A DNA stretch of 64,000 bases from Candidatus Limnocylindrales bacterium. GTDB taxonomy: Bacteria; Desulfobacterota; Binatia; UBA1149; CAITLU01. The stretch is taken from contig DATNBU010000013.1 in assembly GCA_035571835.1 (NCBI GenBank), positions 112,001-176,000 of the forward strand. Direction: 5' to 3'. Made by a program: the position numbers and the translations under genes. Below are positions 46,182-55,024 of this stretch, piece after piece. The notes beneath the pieces were generated by a model. It saw only the letters and a program-made list of their open reading frames with translations, was not told the origin of the DNA and ran no database searches. The first letter of the stretch is position 1. Every line of letters starts with the position of its first letter.

Positions 46182-47054
46182 CTACGGGTTGCACGAATTG
46201 GATCCCTCGACGAACTGGCACGAGCCGCTGCAACAAGCTACGCCGCCCGGGGTGCACGGCGCAAAGAGTCCGATGCAGGGCACGCACTGAAACCCGGTGC
46301 TTCCGCTACCGGTATTCTGGCAAGCCGTTTCGCAGCAAGCCTCGCCGCCCAGGCTGCAATCGCCACTGGTCGGAATGCATCCGAGCGTCGTGCTCGTCGT
46401 CGAAGTCGTCGAGGTCGTGGTGGTGGAGGTGGTGGAGGTTGATGGTGGCGTCGGCGTGCACGTATTCGTGCAGACTCCACCTGCGCCGCAACATGAATTG
46501 ATTGCGCAGACCTGGCCTGGTGCGCAGTCGCTGGTCTGGGTGCAGTTCGGCGTCACGCACTCAAAATTACTGGCGCAAACGCCGCACGTGCTGTCGGGGT
46601 TCTGGAACACGTAGCAATCCGAGAAGCCGCCACTTCCACCGGTCTCGCTGCAGAGCGGCGACGAATCGGTACCACAGAAGTGATTGCCGCAGCCGTCGAT
46701 GTTCGTCGTCGTCGTCGTCGAAGACGTCGTGGTCGTCGAAGTCGTCGTGGTCGTCGTCGTGCCGGCCACGCACTGGTTGTTCACGCAGTTACTGCCGGGA
46801 TCGCAGTCGCCGCACTGGATCGGAATCCCGCAGCCGTTGTCGATCTCTCCGCACTGCTTGTTCTGCTCAGCGCAGTCCTGCTGGTCGCAGCACTTGCCGA
46901 ATTTGTCGGTCGGCTGCTGGCGCAGGCAGAGCTTGCTCTGGCAGCTCTTGTGAACGTGGCAGGTTGCACCGTCGGGTTTGCCGCCGGCGACGCTCAAGTC
47001 GGCGAACGCAAAGACTGCGATCAAGGTAAGTGTAACGGAGAAAGACTTTTTCAT
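46182..47054 (-). CDS. Secreted Cys-rich protein with poly-Thr/Ser linkers
   Basis: 290 residues from ATG 47054 (AGAAGGGGG upstream). Signal peptide: KKSFSVTLTLIAVFAFADLSVAGG. Several Cys-rich modules (CHVHKSCQSKLCL, CGVCASNFECV, CCGAGGVCTNTC, CCETACQNTG) are separated by Thr/Ser linkers of about 15-20 residues. These are encoded by long ACG/ACC runs that appear as GTC/GTGG runs on the + strand at 46383-46450 and 46697-46770. It probably sits on the cell surface or is secreted; disulfide-linked. No enzyme motif. Confidence 0.82.
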   Translation of the reverse strand: MKKSFSVTLTLIAVFAFADLSVAGGKPDGATCHVHKSCQSKLCLRQQPTDKFGKCCDQQDCAEQNKQCGEIDNGCGIPIQCGDCDPGSNCVNNQCVAGTTTTTTTSTTTTSSTTTTTNIDGCGNHFCGTDSSPLCSETGGSGGFSDCYVFQNPDSTCGVCASNFECVTPNCTQTSDCAPGQVCAINSCCGAGGVCTNTCTPTPPSTSTTSTTTTSTTSTTSTTLGCIPTSGDCSLGGEACCETACQNTGSGSTGFQCVPCIGLFAPCTPGGVACCSGSCQFVEGSNSCNP

Positions 47055-47328
47055 CGGACCCCCTTCTTGGGACCGGCGTCCGCCAGCCCAGCGTGTTCCA
47101 GGGAGCAACCTTTCATGACAGGTGGTCCGGGACAAGAGAGCCAGGCGATCAGCGCGTTATTTCGCGGCCTTTCCCGCGTATACTGCAAGATGTTTCTGCA
47201 TTGGATCGCGATGGCAAAGCGCGCCGAAACGCGCTCGGCCAATCCAGATCCTGCCGGGGCACGGAACCTGCACTCTACTCTGCACCGCACCAGCCAATGG
47301 AACGCGTCGCAAGCACAAGGAGACATGC

Positions 47329-48804
47329 ATGGGACCGGAGCGCTCGAAGCAAAAACGCAGTCCGACTGAGCACTTCGGCCGCTATCGGCAATCGCAGGCA
47401 CGCATGCTCGCGTTGTGCTTCGGCGTCGCAGCAGTCCTCTTCGGCATTCCCACTTTCGCGAATGCCGCCGCCGTTTTCCCAGAAGAGAAAGCGGTTCTCA
47501 CGCACGCACCGCAGGTTCCTCCGCCGATCAAACGACTGACGCCGGCGAAGATGGTCATCGATGTCGAGGTCCGCGAGTTCACCGCGCGGCTGGCCGACGG
47601 CGTCGATTATACGTTCTGGGGTTTCGGCGGGAGCGTCCCCGGGCCGTTCATGCGCGTGCGGCAGGGCGATCTCGTCGAGTTCCACCTCGACAACCATCCT
47701 GACAACAAGCTGCCGCACAACATCGACCTGCACGCGGTGACGGGCCCGGGAGGCGGAGCGGCATCATCGTTCACGGCGCCCGGGCACACTTCGATCTTCT
47801 CGTTCACGGCGCGCAACCCGGGGCTTTACGTCTACCACTGCGCGACGGCGCCGGTCGGCATGCACATTGGCAACGGAATGTACGGACTGATCCTCGTCGA
47901 GCCCGAAGGCGGGCTTACGCCGGTCGATCATGAGTACTACGTGATGCAGGGCGAGTTCTACACGACCGGACGCTACGGCGAACAGGGCCTGCAGCCGTTC
48001 TCGATGGAAAAAGCTCTGCGCGAGGATGCCGACTACGTGGTCTTCAACGGCTCGGTCGGTGCGCTGGTCGGAGACAACGCGCTGCACGCGAACGTGGGCG
48101 AAACCGTCCGGCTTTTTGTCGGCAACGGCGGACCCAACCTGGTCTCGTCCTTTCATGTCATTGGAGAGATCTTCGACAATGTCTTCGCCGAAGGCGGGAC
48201 GTTCGCGAACCACCACGTGCAGACCACGCTCGTCCCGGCCGGCGGTTCTGCGATCGTCGAGTTCAAGGTGGAAGTGCCCGGCACGTACGTGATCGTCGAT
48301 CATTCGATCTTCCGCACGTTCAACAAGGGCTCGCTCGGCATGCTCAAGGTCGATGGCGAGCTCGCTCCCGAAATCTATTCCGGAAAACAGTTCGACGAGG
48401 TCTATCTGCCCGAAGGCCAGCCCACGCAGGTCCCAAAGCCGGCCGCCCCGACGCATGCTCTGTCGATGGCCGAACGCATCTCGGAAGGCGAGCGGGTCTT
48501 CAATCGCACGTGCATGGCGTGCCATCAGTCGAGCGGCCAGGGTCTGCCCGGCATCTTCCCGCCGCTTGCCGGTTCGGACTTCCTCTTGGCCGACCCGCAA
48601 CGTGCGATTCACATCGTGATCGAAGGCAAGCAGGGCGAAGTCGTCGTCAACGGGAACAAGTACAACCAGGTGATGACGCCGCAGAACCTGTCCGACGACG
48701 AGATTGCCAACGTGCTGACGTTCGTGATGAACAGCTGGGGCAATCACTCGCCGATGCTGAGTCCGGACGATGTCGCCAAAGTGCGCGCGACGATTCCGAA
48801 GTAG
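47329..48804 (+). CDS. nirK: Copper nitrite reductase NirK (AniA type) fused to cytochrome c
   Basis: 491 residues reducing nitrite to NO in the periplasm. After a signal ([21 protein letters not shown]) come two cupredoxin domains. Type 1 Cu ligands: [18 protein letters not shown] (about 168-185), almost identical to Neisseria AniA. Type 2 Cu His residues lie in [12 protein letters not shown] (about 127) and [10 protein letters not shown] plus VIVDHSIFR. The C-terminal ~90 residues are a class I cytochrome c: CMACH (about 394) with a later Met in [13 protein letters not shown]. This gives the enzyme its own electron entry. ATG 47329 follows AAGGAGA. nirV and SCO follow. Confidence 0.94.
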   Translation: MGPERSKQKRSPTEHFGRYRQSQARMLALCFGVAAVLFGIPTFANAAAVFPEEKAVLTHAPQVPPPIKRLTPAKMVIDVEVREFTARLADGVDYTFWGFGGSVPGPFMRVRQGDLVEFHLDNHPDNKLPHNIDLHAVTGPGGGAASSFTAPGHTSIFSFTARNPGLYVYHCATAPVGMHIGNGMYGLILVEPEGGLTPVDHEYYVMQGEFYTTGRYGEQGLQPFSMEKALREDADYVVFNGSVGALVGDNALHANVGETVRLFVGNGGPNLVSSFHVIGEIFDNVFAEGGTFANHHVQTTLVPAGGSAIVEFKVEVPGTYVIVDHSIFRTFNKGSLGMLKVDGELAPEIYSGKQFDEVYLPEGQPTQVPKPAAPTHALSMAERISEGERVFNRTCMACHQSSGQGLPGIFPPLAGSDFLLADPQRAIHIVIEGKQGEVVVNGNKYNQVMTPQNLSDDEIANVLTFVMNSWGNHSPMLSPDDVAKVRATIPK

Positions 48805-48813
48805 GAGAGGGCG

Positions 48814-49662
48814 GTGACGCGGCGCAATCGCGCGCGACGCAGCGCGACCGCCGCCGTCGTCGTTCTTGCGCTGGCCGCGATGGCCGAAGCGGCGCCCGAA
48901 CGCGTCGCGGCAGGTTCCGCATCAGCGATCGTCAACGCGCCGCCGGGGATGATCCTGATCCCGGCAGGCACGTACGAGCCGCTCTACAAGAACGAAGGCA
49001 CCAGTCCGGTCGCGGCGTTCTTTCTCGACGAGGTGCCGGTCACCAACGCCGAGTTCCTCGACTTCGTCGAAGCCAATCCGCGCTGGCGGCGCTCCCAGGC
49101 TCCGAAGCTCTTCGTGGACGGGCATTATCTCGAACAGTGGCAGAGCGATCTCGAGCTTGGCTCTCCCGACAGGATCCGCCCGGACGGTCCGGTGACCAAC
49201 GTGTCGTGGTTTGCCGCGCGTGCGTACGCAAAATGGCGCGGCAAACGGCTGCCGAGCCTCGCCGAATGGGAAATGGCCGCTGCAGCGAGCGACACCAGCG
49301 CGCGCGGCAAAGACGACCCTGCGCACTACCAGAAGATCCTCGCATGGTATGCGCAGCCGACGCATTTCCCGCTTCCCGCCGTCCGTTCGATGCCGCCCGA
49401 CTTCCACGGCGTGCGCGGTCTTCACGGGCTGGTCTGGGAATGGGTCGAGGACTTCAACACAGCCATGGTCACCGGCGAGTCGCGCGCCGACACCGGCCTC
49501 GATCGGAATCTCTTCTGCGGATCCGGAGCTGCCGGTGCATCCGACTTTCGCGACTATGCAGCCTTCATGCGCTACGCGTTCCGCAGCAGTCTCGAAGCAA
49601 AGTATTCCGTTCCCAACCTCGGATTTCGCTGCGCGCGCAGCACAACGGACGAAAGCAGATGA
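48814..49662 (+). CDS. nirV: NirV-like formylglycine-generating-enzyme-family protein
   Basis: 282 residues with signal peptide and a SUMF1/FGE-sulfatase fold: GMILIPAGTYEPLYKNEG, LDEVPVTNAEFLDFVE, PVTNVSWFAARAYAKWRGKR and HGLVWEWVEDF, ending NLGFRCAR. The FGE catalytic Cys pair does not appear, so it is probably not a Cys oxidase. NirV proteins with this fold are encoded beside nirK in denitrifiers and their role is unsettled. GTG 48814 is ten bases after nirK; the stop overlaps the SCO gene by four bases. Confidence 0.85.
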   Translation: MTRRNRARRSATAAVVVLALAAMAEAAPERVAAGSASAIVNAPPGMILIPAGTYEPLYKNEGTSPVAAFFLDEVPVTNAEFLDFVEANPRWRRSQAPKLFVDGHYLEQWQSDLELGSPDRIRPDGPVTNVSWFAARAYAKWRGKRLPSLAEWEMAAAASDTSARGKDDPAHYQKILAWYAQPTHFPLPAVRSMPPDFHGVRGLHGLVWEWVEDFNTAMVTGESRADTGLDRNLFCGSGAAGASDFRDYAAFMRYAFRSSLEAKYSVPNLGFRCARSTTDESR

Positions 49663-50264
49663 AAACTCCGACCCTGCTTCTCGCGGCAACACTGCTCATG
49701 TGCGCAGCCGCCGGTGCAGTCTCTGCGGCGACGCCGCAAGTGTCCGCAGCGGCAGCCGGCGAGATCGATCCGGCGTCGATCTACCAGGTGGAATCGCGCT
49801 GGACGCGTGCCGACGGCGAAAAGATCGCGCTCGCGTCGCTTCGCGGCAAGGTGCGCGTGCTCGCCATCTTCTATTCGGCCTGCGAGTACGCATGCCCGAT
49901 CATCATCGGCCGCATCAAGTCGGTCGAAGCCTCGCTACCGGACAAGCTGCGCAGCGACGTCGGCTTCGTCCTGGTGTCGATGGACCCTGCCCACGACGAT
50001 CCCGCGCAGCTTCGGGCGTATGCCGAACGCATGGAGCTCAAAGGCGACTGGACGCTGCTCCATGGTAGCGACGACGACGTCCGCGAGCTGGCCGCACTTC
50101 TCGGCTTCCGCTACCGGCAGGAAAAAGACGGCGGCTACTCCCACAGCAACATGATCACCGTGCTCGACGCCGAAGGCAGGATCGTCAAGCAAAGTATCGG
50201 ACTGGATGCGGATGCAGGCGACGTCGTCGAAGCCGTAACGTCGCTCGTCGCTCACGCAAAGTAA
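49659..50264 (+). CDS. SCO1/SenC family copper chaperone
   Basis: 201 residues with a signal peptide (LLLAATLLMCAAAGAVSA) and a thioredoxin fold. Copper ligands: CEYACP (CxxxC, about 72-77) and a distal His in YSHSNMITVLD. SCO proteins deliver copper to CuA oxidases or related copper enzymes. Its place in the nirK-nirV operon suggests it metallates NirK (inference). The start ATG 49659 overlaps the nirV stop. Confidence 0.9.
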   Translation: MKTPTLLLAATLLMCAAAGAVSAATPQVSAAAAGEIDPASIYQVESRWTRADGEKIALASLRGKVRVLAIFYSACEYACPIIIGRIKSVEASLPDKLRSDVGFVLVSMDPAHDDPAQLRAYAERMELKGDWTLLHGSDDDVRELAALLGFRYRQEKDGGYSHSNMITVLDAEGRIVKQSIGLDADAGDVVEAVTSLVAHAK

Positions 50265-50486
50265 TTTGCCGGCATCTGCGCCCTGTTTCCCCGGATGCGG
50301 GAGATGCATGCGAGTGCGCCTCGTTCGCGGCGACTCGCACGCGGCTCTTTATGGGCACTTCGGGGAATATCGTCTCCTCAGCATTCGTCCATTGCTGCAA
50401 GCTCAGTGACTGCGACGCACTTTAGCGGGTGGCGTCACCACGCCGTCGAAGGGTCGGCGATGACACGGTCTCTGAAGGAGAAAGCC

Positions 50487-51287
50487 ATGATCGAACGACA
50501 TCCCACGAAATTTTTGCTGGCAGCAGGTGCCGCGGTCGCGCTGACGCTTGCGCCGCTTCCCGCTCGCGCCCAGGTCCACGTCTCCGTTGGTATCGGGCTT
50601 CCTCCGCCGGTCGTGTTCGCGGCTCCGCCGCAGCTCGTGGTCCTGCCGGGAACGTACGTGTACGCAGTTCCCGATTACGGCGAGGACATCTTCTTCGTCG
50701 ATGGCTGGTGGTGGCGGCCGTGGCACGGCCACTGGTACCGGTCGCACTACTACGACCGCGACTGGGAGTCATATTCGAGCGTGCCGTACTTCTATCGCTC
50801 CGTTCCGCATGACTGGCGAACCGAGTACAGCCGTCACGAATGGAGAGGCCGCCCGTGGAACTATGAGAGGGTTTCGTACGACGATGCCCATCAGAACTGG
50901 AGCAACTGGAAGCGCGAGCGGCGCTGGAGCTCGGACCACAACGGTGAGGCTCGTACAGTGACGCGCGACGTAAGGTCGGCGCCGACTGCGCGCCACGAGT
51001 ACCGCGGCACGACCACGCACAGCGAGACGCGTGCAACGACGACGCGCCACGAGGGACACGGAGCCGGGCCTGCGCATCACGAGACGCGCGGCACCGCTCA
51101 CGAATACCGCGGTCCGCAGCACCAGAGCCATCCGCAGGGTCATCAGCCGCAGATGCACGAGGCCAGTCGCCCCCAGGGTGAGCATGCAACGCACGGAGGC
51201 CATGGAGGCCAAGGCGGCCAGCATTCGCCGTCGCATGGGCCTCAGGGACACTCGGGCGGCGGACACGGCAACGCGCACAACAAATAG
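50487..51287 (+). CDS. Secreted His-rich protein of unknown function
   Basis: 266 residues with signal peptide FLLAAGAAVALTLAPLPARA. The mature N-terminus is Tyr/Trp/Asp-rich (FFVDGWWWRPWHGHWYRSHY), a pattern of exported proteins with YXWXD-type repeats. The last ~100 residues are His/Gly/Gln-rich (HATHGGHGGQGGQHSPSHGP) and likely bind metal ions. ATG 50487 has GAAGGAG; in-frame ATGs upstream add a poor leader. It is separated from the copper nitrite reductase operon by about 220 bases, and copper binding there is a guess. Confidence 0.72.
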   Translation: MIERHPTKFLLAAGAAVALTLAPLPARAQVHVSVGIGLPPPVVFAAPPQLVVLPGTYVYAVPDYGEDIFFVDGWWWRPWHGHWYRSHYYDRDWESYSSVPYFYRSVPHDWRTEYSRHEWRGRPWNYERVSYDDAHQNWSNWKRERRWSSDHNGEARTVTRDVRSAPTARHEYRGTTTHSETRATTTRHEGHGAGPAHHETRGTAHEYRGPQHQSHPQGHQPQMHEASRPQGEHATHGGHGGQGGQHSPSHGPQGHSGGGHGNAHNK

Positions 51288-51303
51288 CGCACGGGGCTGG
51301 CGG

Positions 51304-51330
51304 CGGTCGGGGTAGGGGAGACCCCGGCCG
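51304..51330 (+). terminator. GC-rich hairpin after the His-rich gene
   Basis: CGGTCGGGGT (51304-51313) pairs with ACCCCGGCCG (51321-51330) with one mismatch. No strong T tract follows, so it is only a possible terminator. Confidence 0.5.
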
Positions 51331-51415
51331 TCGTCTTCGACGTGCTCACTGCAACTGGAGGCGGGCGCTTCCTCGACGTATCTTGCGCCGCACCACCTTC
51401 CAGGAGCACCAGCCA

Positions 51416-52144
51416 ATGCGCATCCGTACCGTTCTGTCTGCCGCGTTCGTCGGCCTTCTCGCAATTCCAGCCCAATCCCGCGCCGCAGATCCGATCTGCG
51501 GCGACGTCAATACCAGCGGGACGGTGACGACGGCGGATGCGCTGTCGGTGCTGAAGCGGGCGGTCGGCCAGCCGGTGGCGCTTCAGTGCCCTGCGGCGGC
51601 AACGCCGCTCGAGTCGGGTCAGAGCGAGTGCTTCAACGAGGGCGGTGACGTCATCAACTGCGCCGGCACGGGTCAGGATGCGGCGCTCAAAAAAGGCGTG
51701 CCGGCGACATACACCGACAACGGCAACGGCACGATCACCGACGAGACGACCGGGCTTACGTGGGAGAAGCTGTCGGAGGACGGCAGCATCCACGATGAAG
51801 GCAACGTCTATACGTGGAGCGAAGCGCTCGACCGCGTCGATACGCTCAACTCGCAGTCGTTCGCCGGACACAACGACTGGCGGCTGCCGAACATCGTCGA
51901 GGCGCGCACGCTTCTCAATTTCGATACGTTCAGTCCCGCCGTCGCTCCCGAATTCGACAGCAACTGCGGAACCGGCTGCACGGTGCTGACCTGCAACTGC
52001 ATCCAGCCGGACTGGTACTGGACGTCGACGACGTACCAGGAGACCAACGAGGACGCGTGGTTCGTCGACATGTACAACGGCTACACCGACTCGACGACGA
52101 AGACCGAGCAGAACTTCGCGCGCGCGGTTCGCGGCGGCCTCTGA
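51416..52144 (+). CDS. Secreted DUF1566 (Lcl C-terminal) protein with dockerin-like motif
   Basis: 242 residues. A signal peptide (VLSAAFVGLLAIPAQSRAA) precedes CGDVNTSGTVTTADALSVL with KRAVGQPVALQC, a dockerin-type calcium loop with flanking Cys. The C-terminal ~150 residues are DUF1566: GTITDETTGLTWEKLSEDG, HNDWRLPNIVEARTLLNF and WTSTTYQETNEDAWFVDM. The protein is probably surface-attached or secreted; activity unknown. The start ATG 51416 is favoured by the signal peptide. Confidence 0.83.
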   Translation: MRIRTVLSAAFVGLLAIPAQSRAADPICGDVNTSGTVTTADALSVLKRAVGQPVALQCPAAATPLESGQSECFNEGGDVINCAGTGQDAALKKGVPATYTDNGNGTITDETTGLTWEKLSEDGSIHDEGNVYTWSEALDRVDTLNSQSFAGHNDWRLPNIVEARTLLNFDTFSPAVAPEFDSNCGTGCTVLTCNCIQPDWYWTSTTYQETNEDAWFVDMYNGYTDSTTKTEQNFARAVRGGL

Positions 52145-52350
52145 CGGCGCGCACAGAGCCGGATCGATCGTCCCCGCACGGCCGAGCCGCGGCCGCTTCG
52201 GCAGCCCGAAACCGCCTCTTACGCCGGGCCAGGCGCCGAGGTACGCACCGGTGCCGCCGGATGTGCAGCGACGGCTTTGAAACCGGCAAGTTGCGCCGCT
52301 AAGGTGCGCCGGATTCCAGCTTTTCCCGATTGAAAAAGGGGCCTCACCCG

Positions 52351-53799
52351 GTGCGAAATCCTGTTTCTCGTCGTTCCACGTTCCGTCTTGCGCCTGGCGC
52401 AACCTCCACGATCATGGCCTCGGCCTTTGCCCTGGCGATGCTTCTGTCGGCCGATTGCGGCGGCAGCAAGGACAAGAAGAACCCGCCGCCACCGCGCATC
52501 GTCATCGAGGAAAACGAGTCCATTCAGGATGTTGGCGAGCGATTCGTCCTCGATGCCGGCCAGACGACCGATCCCAACGGTCCCCAGGACGGCCTCGAGT
52601 TCCAGTGGCGAATCGTCAGCGGCGGCAGCGACGACACCGCGCTGGATGACCACTGCCGCAACGACGCCAACGTGGTCTGTACGACCAACGACGACGACCA
52701 CTGCAGCACCGACGACTCCATTTTCTGCCACGAGAACGACGACTGCCCGAGTCCCGGGACCTGCGTAATCAACTCCGGCACGTCCTCTCCGGACTGCGAA
52801 ACCGGGATCTGCGGGCTGGGCGAGGGCGACGAGGGCGTCGTCGCGACCTTCCGCGCCGACGTGGCCGGTCCGTTCGAGGTGCGCCTGACCGCCATCGGCG
52901 ACGAGTCGAACGCGACCAAGACGATCGAGCTCAATACGTTCCCGTCGCTCTATCTGGTCGGCTCGCTGCTTCAGTTCGGCGGCACCGAGGGCAAGCTTCT
53001 CGGACCGGTCGCCGACGCCGACGAGTTCACGACCGAGCCGGTGCAGGGGGCTTCGGATCCGGCCAACGGCAACCTCGTCATCATCGACGATTCACTCGAT
53101 CTGGTGCGCGTGTTCGACCTGCGCACCGGCACGATCGTAGGCGCGTTCGGCGACAGCGATCGCCAGGTCAACGATCCGGCCGCGCTGACTTTCCATCCGG
53201 TCACGAACCGCCTGTACATCGCCGAAGCTTCGGGACGCGTGCTGGTGTTCGACGACACGACGCAGCTGCTGATCAACAAGTTCGGCGACGTCGAAGATCA
53301 TCCGACCGCGCTGCGCTTCTCGCCGCTCGGCGACGATCCGGACCTGCTCGTCGTCGACGGAACTCCGGGCGTCAAGGTCTACGACGCGAACGGTGTCGCG
53401 CAGGGCGTGCTCGGCGAGACCGCGACGGCAACGGACGAGCCCGTCGATCTCGACTTCCTCGACAACGGCACGCTCCTGATCGCTGACCGCACCGGCAAGG
53501 TCGTGCGCTGCGATTCGGACGGCACGGGGTGCGGAAGCTTCAGTGCCGAGCTCGACGGTATGCTGGCGAACGGCAGCCCGACGGCGATTGCCGTCAATCC
53601 GTCGGCCGAGTTCACCGACAACGACGTGCTCGTCACCGATCCGGTCGGCCAGCGCGTGATCGCATGCAAGTCGAACGGCAACGGTTGCGCGACGTTCGGC
53701 GAAACCGACGACGTCGATTCCGAATACCGCGACATCTTCTTCGCACCGCAGGAGACGCCTACCACGGCGTCCTCTACGACTACGACGACGCTCGACTGA
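52351..53799 (+). CDS. Exported beta-propeller (NHL/Kelch-like) protein
   Basis: About 482 residues. A signal-like stretch (IMASAFALAMLLSADCGGS) leads to a PKD-like region (about 45-180) with a Cys-rich insert (CRNDANVVCTTNDDDHC). The C-terminal ~280 residues carry repeats like RVFDLRTGTIVGAFGDSD and LDFLDNGTLLIADRTGKVVR, a six-bladed propeller fold. The tail is Thr-rich (TTASSTTTTTLD). GTG 52351 follows AAAAAGGGG, with TTG 52330 as an alternative. Function unknown. Confidence 0.75.
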   Translation: MRNPVSRRSTFRLAPGATSTIMASAFALAMLLSADCGGSKDKKNPPPPRIVIEENESIQDVGERFVLDAGQTTDPNGPQDGLEFQWRIVSGGSDDTALDDHCRNDANVVCTTNDDDHCSTDDSIFCHENDDCPSPGTCVINSGTSSPDCETGICGLGEGDEGVVATFRADVAGPFEVRLTAIGDESNATKTIELNTFPSLYLVGSLLQFGGTEGKLLGPVADADEFTTEPVQGASDPANGNLVIIDDSLDLVRVFDLRTGTIVGAFGDSDRQVNDPAALTFHPVTNRLYIAEASGRVLVFDDTTQLLINKFGDVEDHPTALRFSPLGDDPDLLVVDGTPGVKVYDANGVAQGVLGETATATDEPVDLDFLDNGTLLIADRTGKVVRCDSDGTGCGSFSAELDGMLANGSPTAIAVNPSAEFTDNDVLVTDPVGQRVIACKSNGNGCATFGETDDVDSEYRDIFFAPQETPTTASSTTTTTLD

Positions 53800-53824
53800 G
53801 AAACCACGGAAAACGCGGCGGAGA

Positions 53825-54985
53825 ATGACGACACGGGATCGAGCGTTCTTCGAAGCGCAGGAAAGGCAGGCGCTGGCTCCGTACGCGATGCGCTCGGAGA
53901 ACAGCCGCGGCCGCGAGTATCCCGAGCCGGAGCACCCGCTGCGGCCTGCCTTTCAGCGCGACCGCGACCGCATCATTCATTCGAGCGCGTTCCGCCGGCT
54001 CGAGTACAAGACGCAGGTCTTCGTCAATCACGAAGGCGATTACTACCGGACGCGCCTGACGCACACGATGGAATGCGCGCAGATCACGCGCACCGTCGCC
54101 GGTACGCTCGGCCTCAACCGCGATCTCGCCGAAGCCGTCGCGCTCGCGCACGATCTCGGCCACACGCCGTTCGGTCACGCCGGCGAGCACGTGCTCGACG
54201 ACCTGATGAAGGACTACGGCGGCTTCGATCACAACAGCCAGAGCCTTCGCATCGTCGAGGTGCTCGAGCAGCGTTATCCCCAGTTTGACGGCCTCAACCT
54301 CACGTACGAAGTGCGCGAAGGCATCGTCAAGCATTCGGGCCGCTTCGACCGCCCGCGAGTGTCCGACTTCGATGCGTCGAGCGCGCCGCCGCTCGAAGCC
54401 CAGATCGTCGACTACTGCGACGAGGTTGCCTACAACGGCCACGACATCGACGACGGCATCCAGTCGGGCCTGATCACGCTCGAGGACCTCGACGGCGTCG
54501 AGCTGTGGGACGAAGCGTTCGCCGAAGTGCGGCGGCTGTGGCCGTCGGCGAGCTTCTCGGTGCTGCGCTACCAGGCCGTGCGCCTGCTCATCGATCGCAT
54601 GGTGCGCGATCTCATCGAAGCGATCGAAGGCCGCATCCAGGGCCTCGGCATCGAGACGATCGAGGACCTGCGCCGCTCGCTGCCGCCGATTGCCGAGCCG
54701 AGCCCGGAGATGGGCGCCAAGGTGCGCCAGCTCAAGGCGCGGCTGATGGACCGGCTTTACCAGCACCGGCGCGTGCGAAGGATGGGTGCGAAAGCGCTGC
54801 GCGTGATGCGCGGCCTGTTCGAAGCCTACATGATCGATCCGCGCCAGATGCCGCTCCACATCTGCGAGCGTGCGGTCGGCGACACGACCATGCCGCGCGT
54901 GATCGCCGACTACATCGCCGGCATGACCGACCGCTTCGCGTTCGAGGAATACGCGAAACTCTTCGACCCGTTCGAAAAGGTCTGA
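53825..54985 (+). CDS. dgt: Deoxyguanosinetriphosphate triphosphohydrolase-like protein
   Basis: 386 residues of the HD-domain dNTP triphosphohydrolase family, which removes triphosphate from dNTPs. Signatures are FRRLEYKTQVFVNHEGDYYR, RTRLTHTMECAQI (His) and EAVALAHDLGHTPFGHAGE (His-Asp), then GGFDHNSQSLRIVEVLE and YCDEVAYNGHDIDDGI. Length and motifs fit the bacterial dGTPase-like branch. ATG 53825 is 25 bases after the beta-propeller gene. Confidence 0.93.
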   Translation: MTTRDRAFFEAQERQALAPYAMRSENSRGREYPEPEHPLRPAFQRDRDRIIHSSAFRRLEYKTQVFVNHEGDYYRTRLTHTMECAQITRTVAGTLGLNRDLAEAVALAHDLGHTPFGHAGEHVLDDLMKDYGGFDHNSQSLRIVEVLEQRYPQFDGLNLTYEVREGIVKHSGRFDRPRVSDFDASSAPPLEAQIVDYCDEVAYNGHDIDDGIQSGLITLEDLDGVELWDEAFAEVRRLWPSASFSVLRYQAVRLLIDRMVRDLIEAIEGRIQGLGIETIEDLRRSLPPIAEPSPEMGAKVRQLKARLMDRLYQHRRVRRMGAKALRVMRGLFEAYMIDPRQMPLHICERAVGDTTMPRVIADYIAGMTDRFAFEEYAKLFDPFEKV

Positions 54986-55024
54986 GCGTCTTACGATGCG
55001 CCCGCGACGGGATGTGACCGGGCA

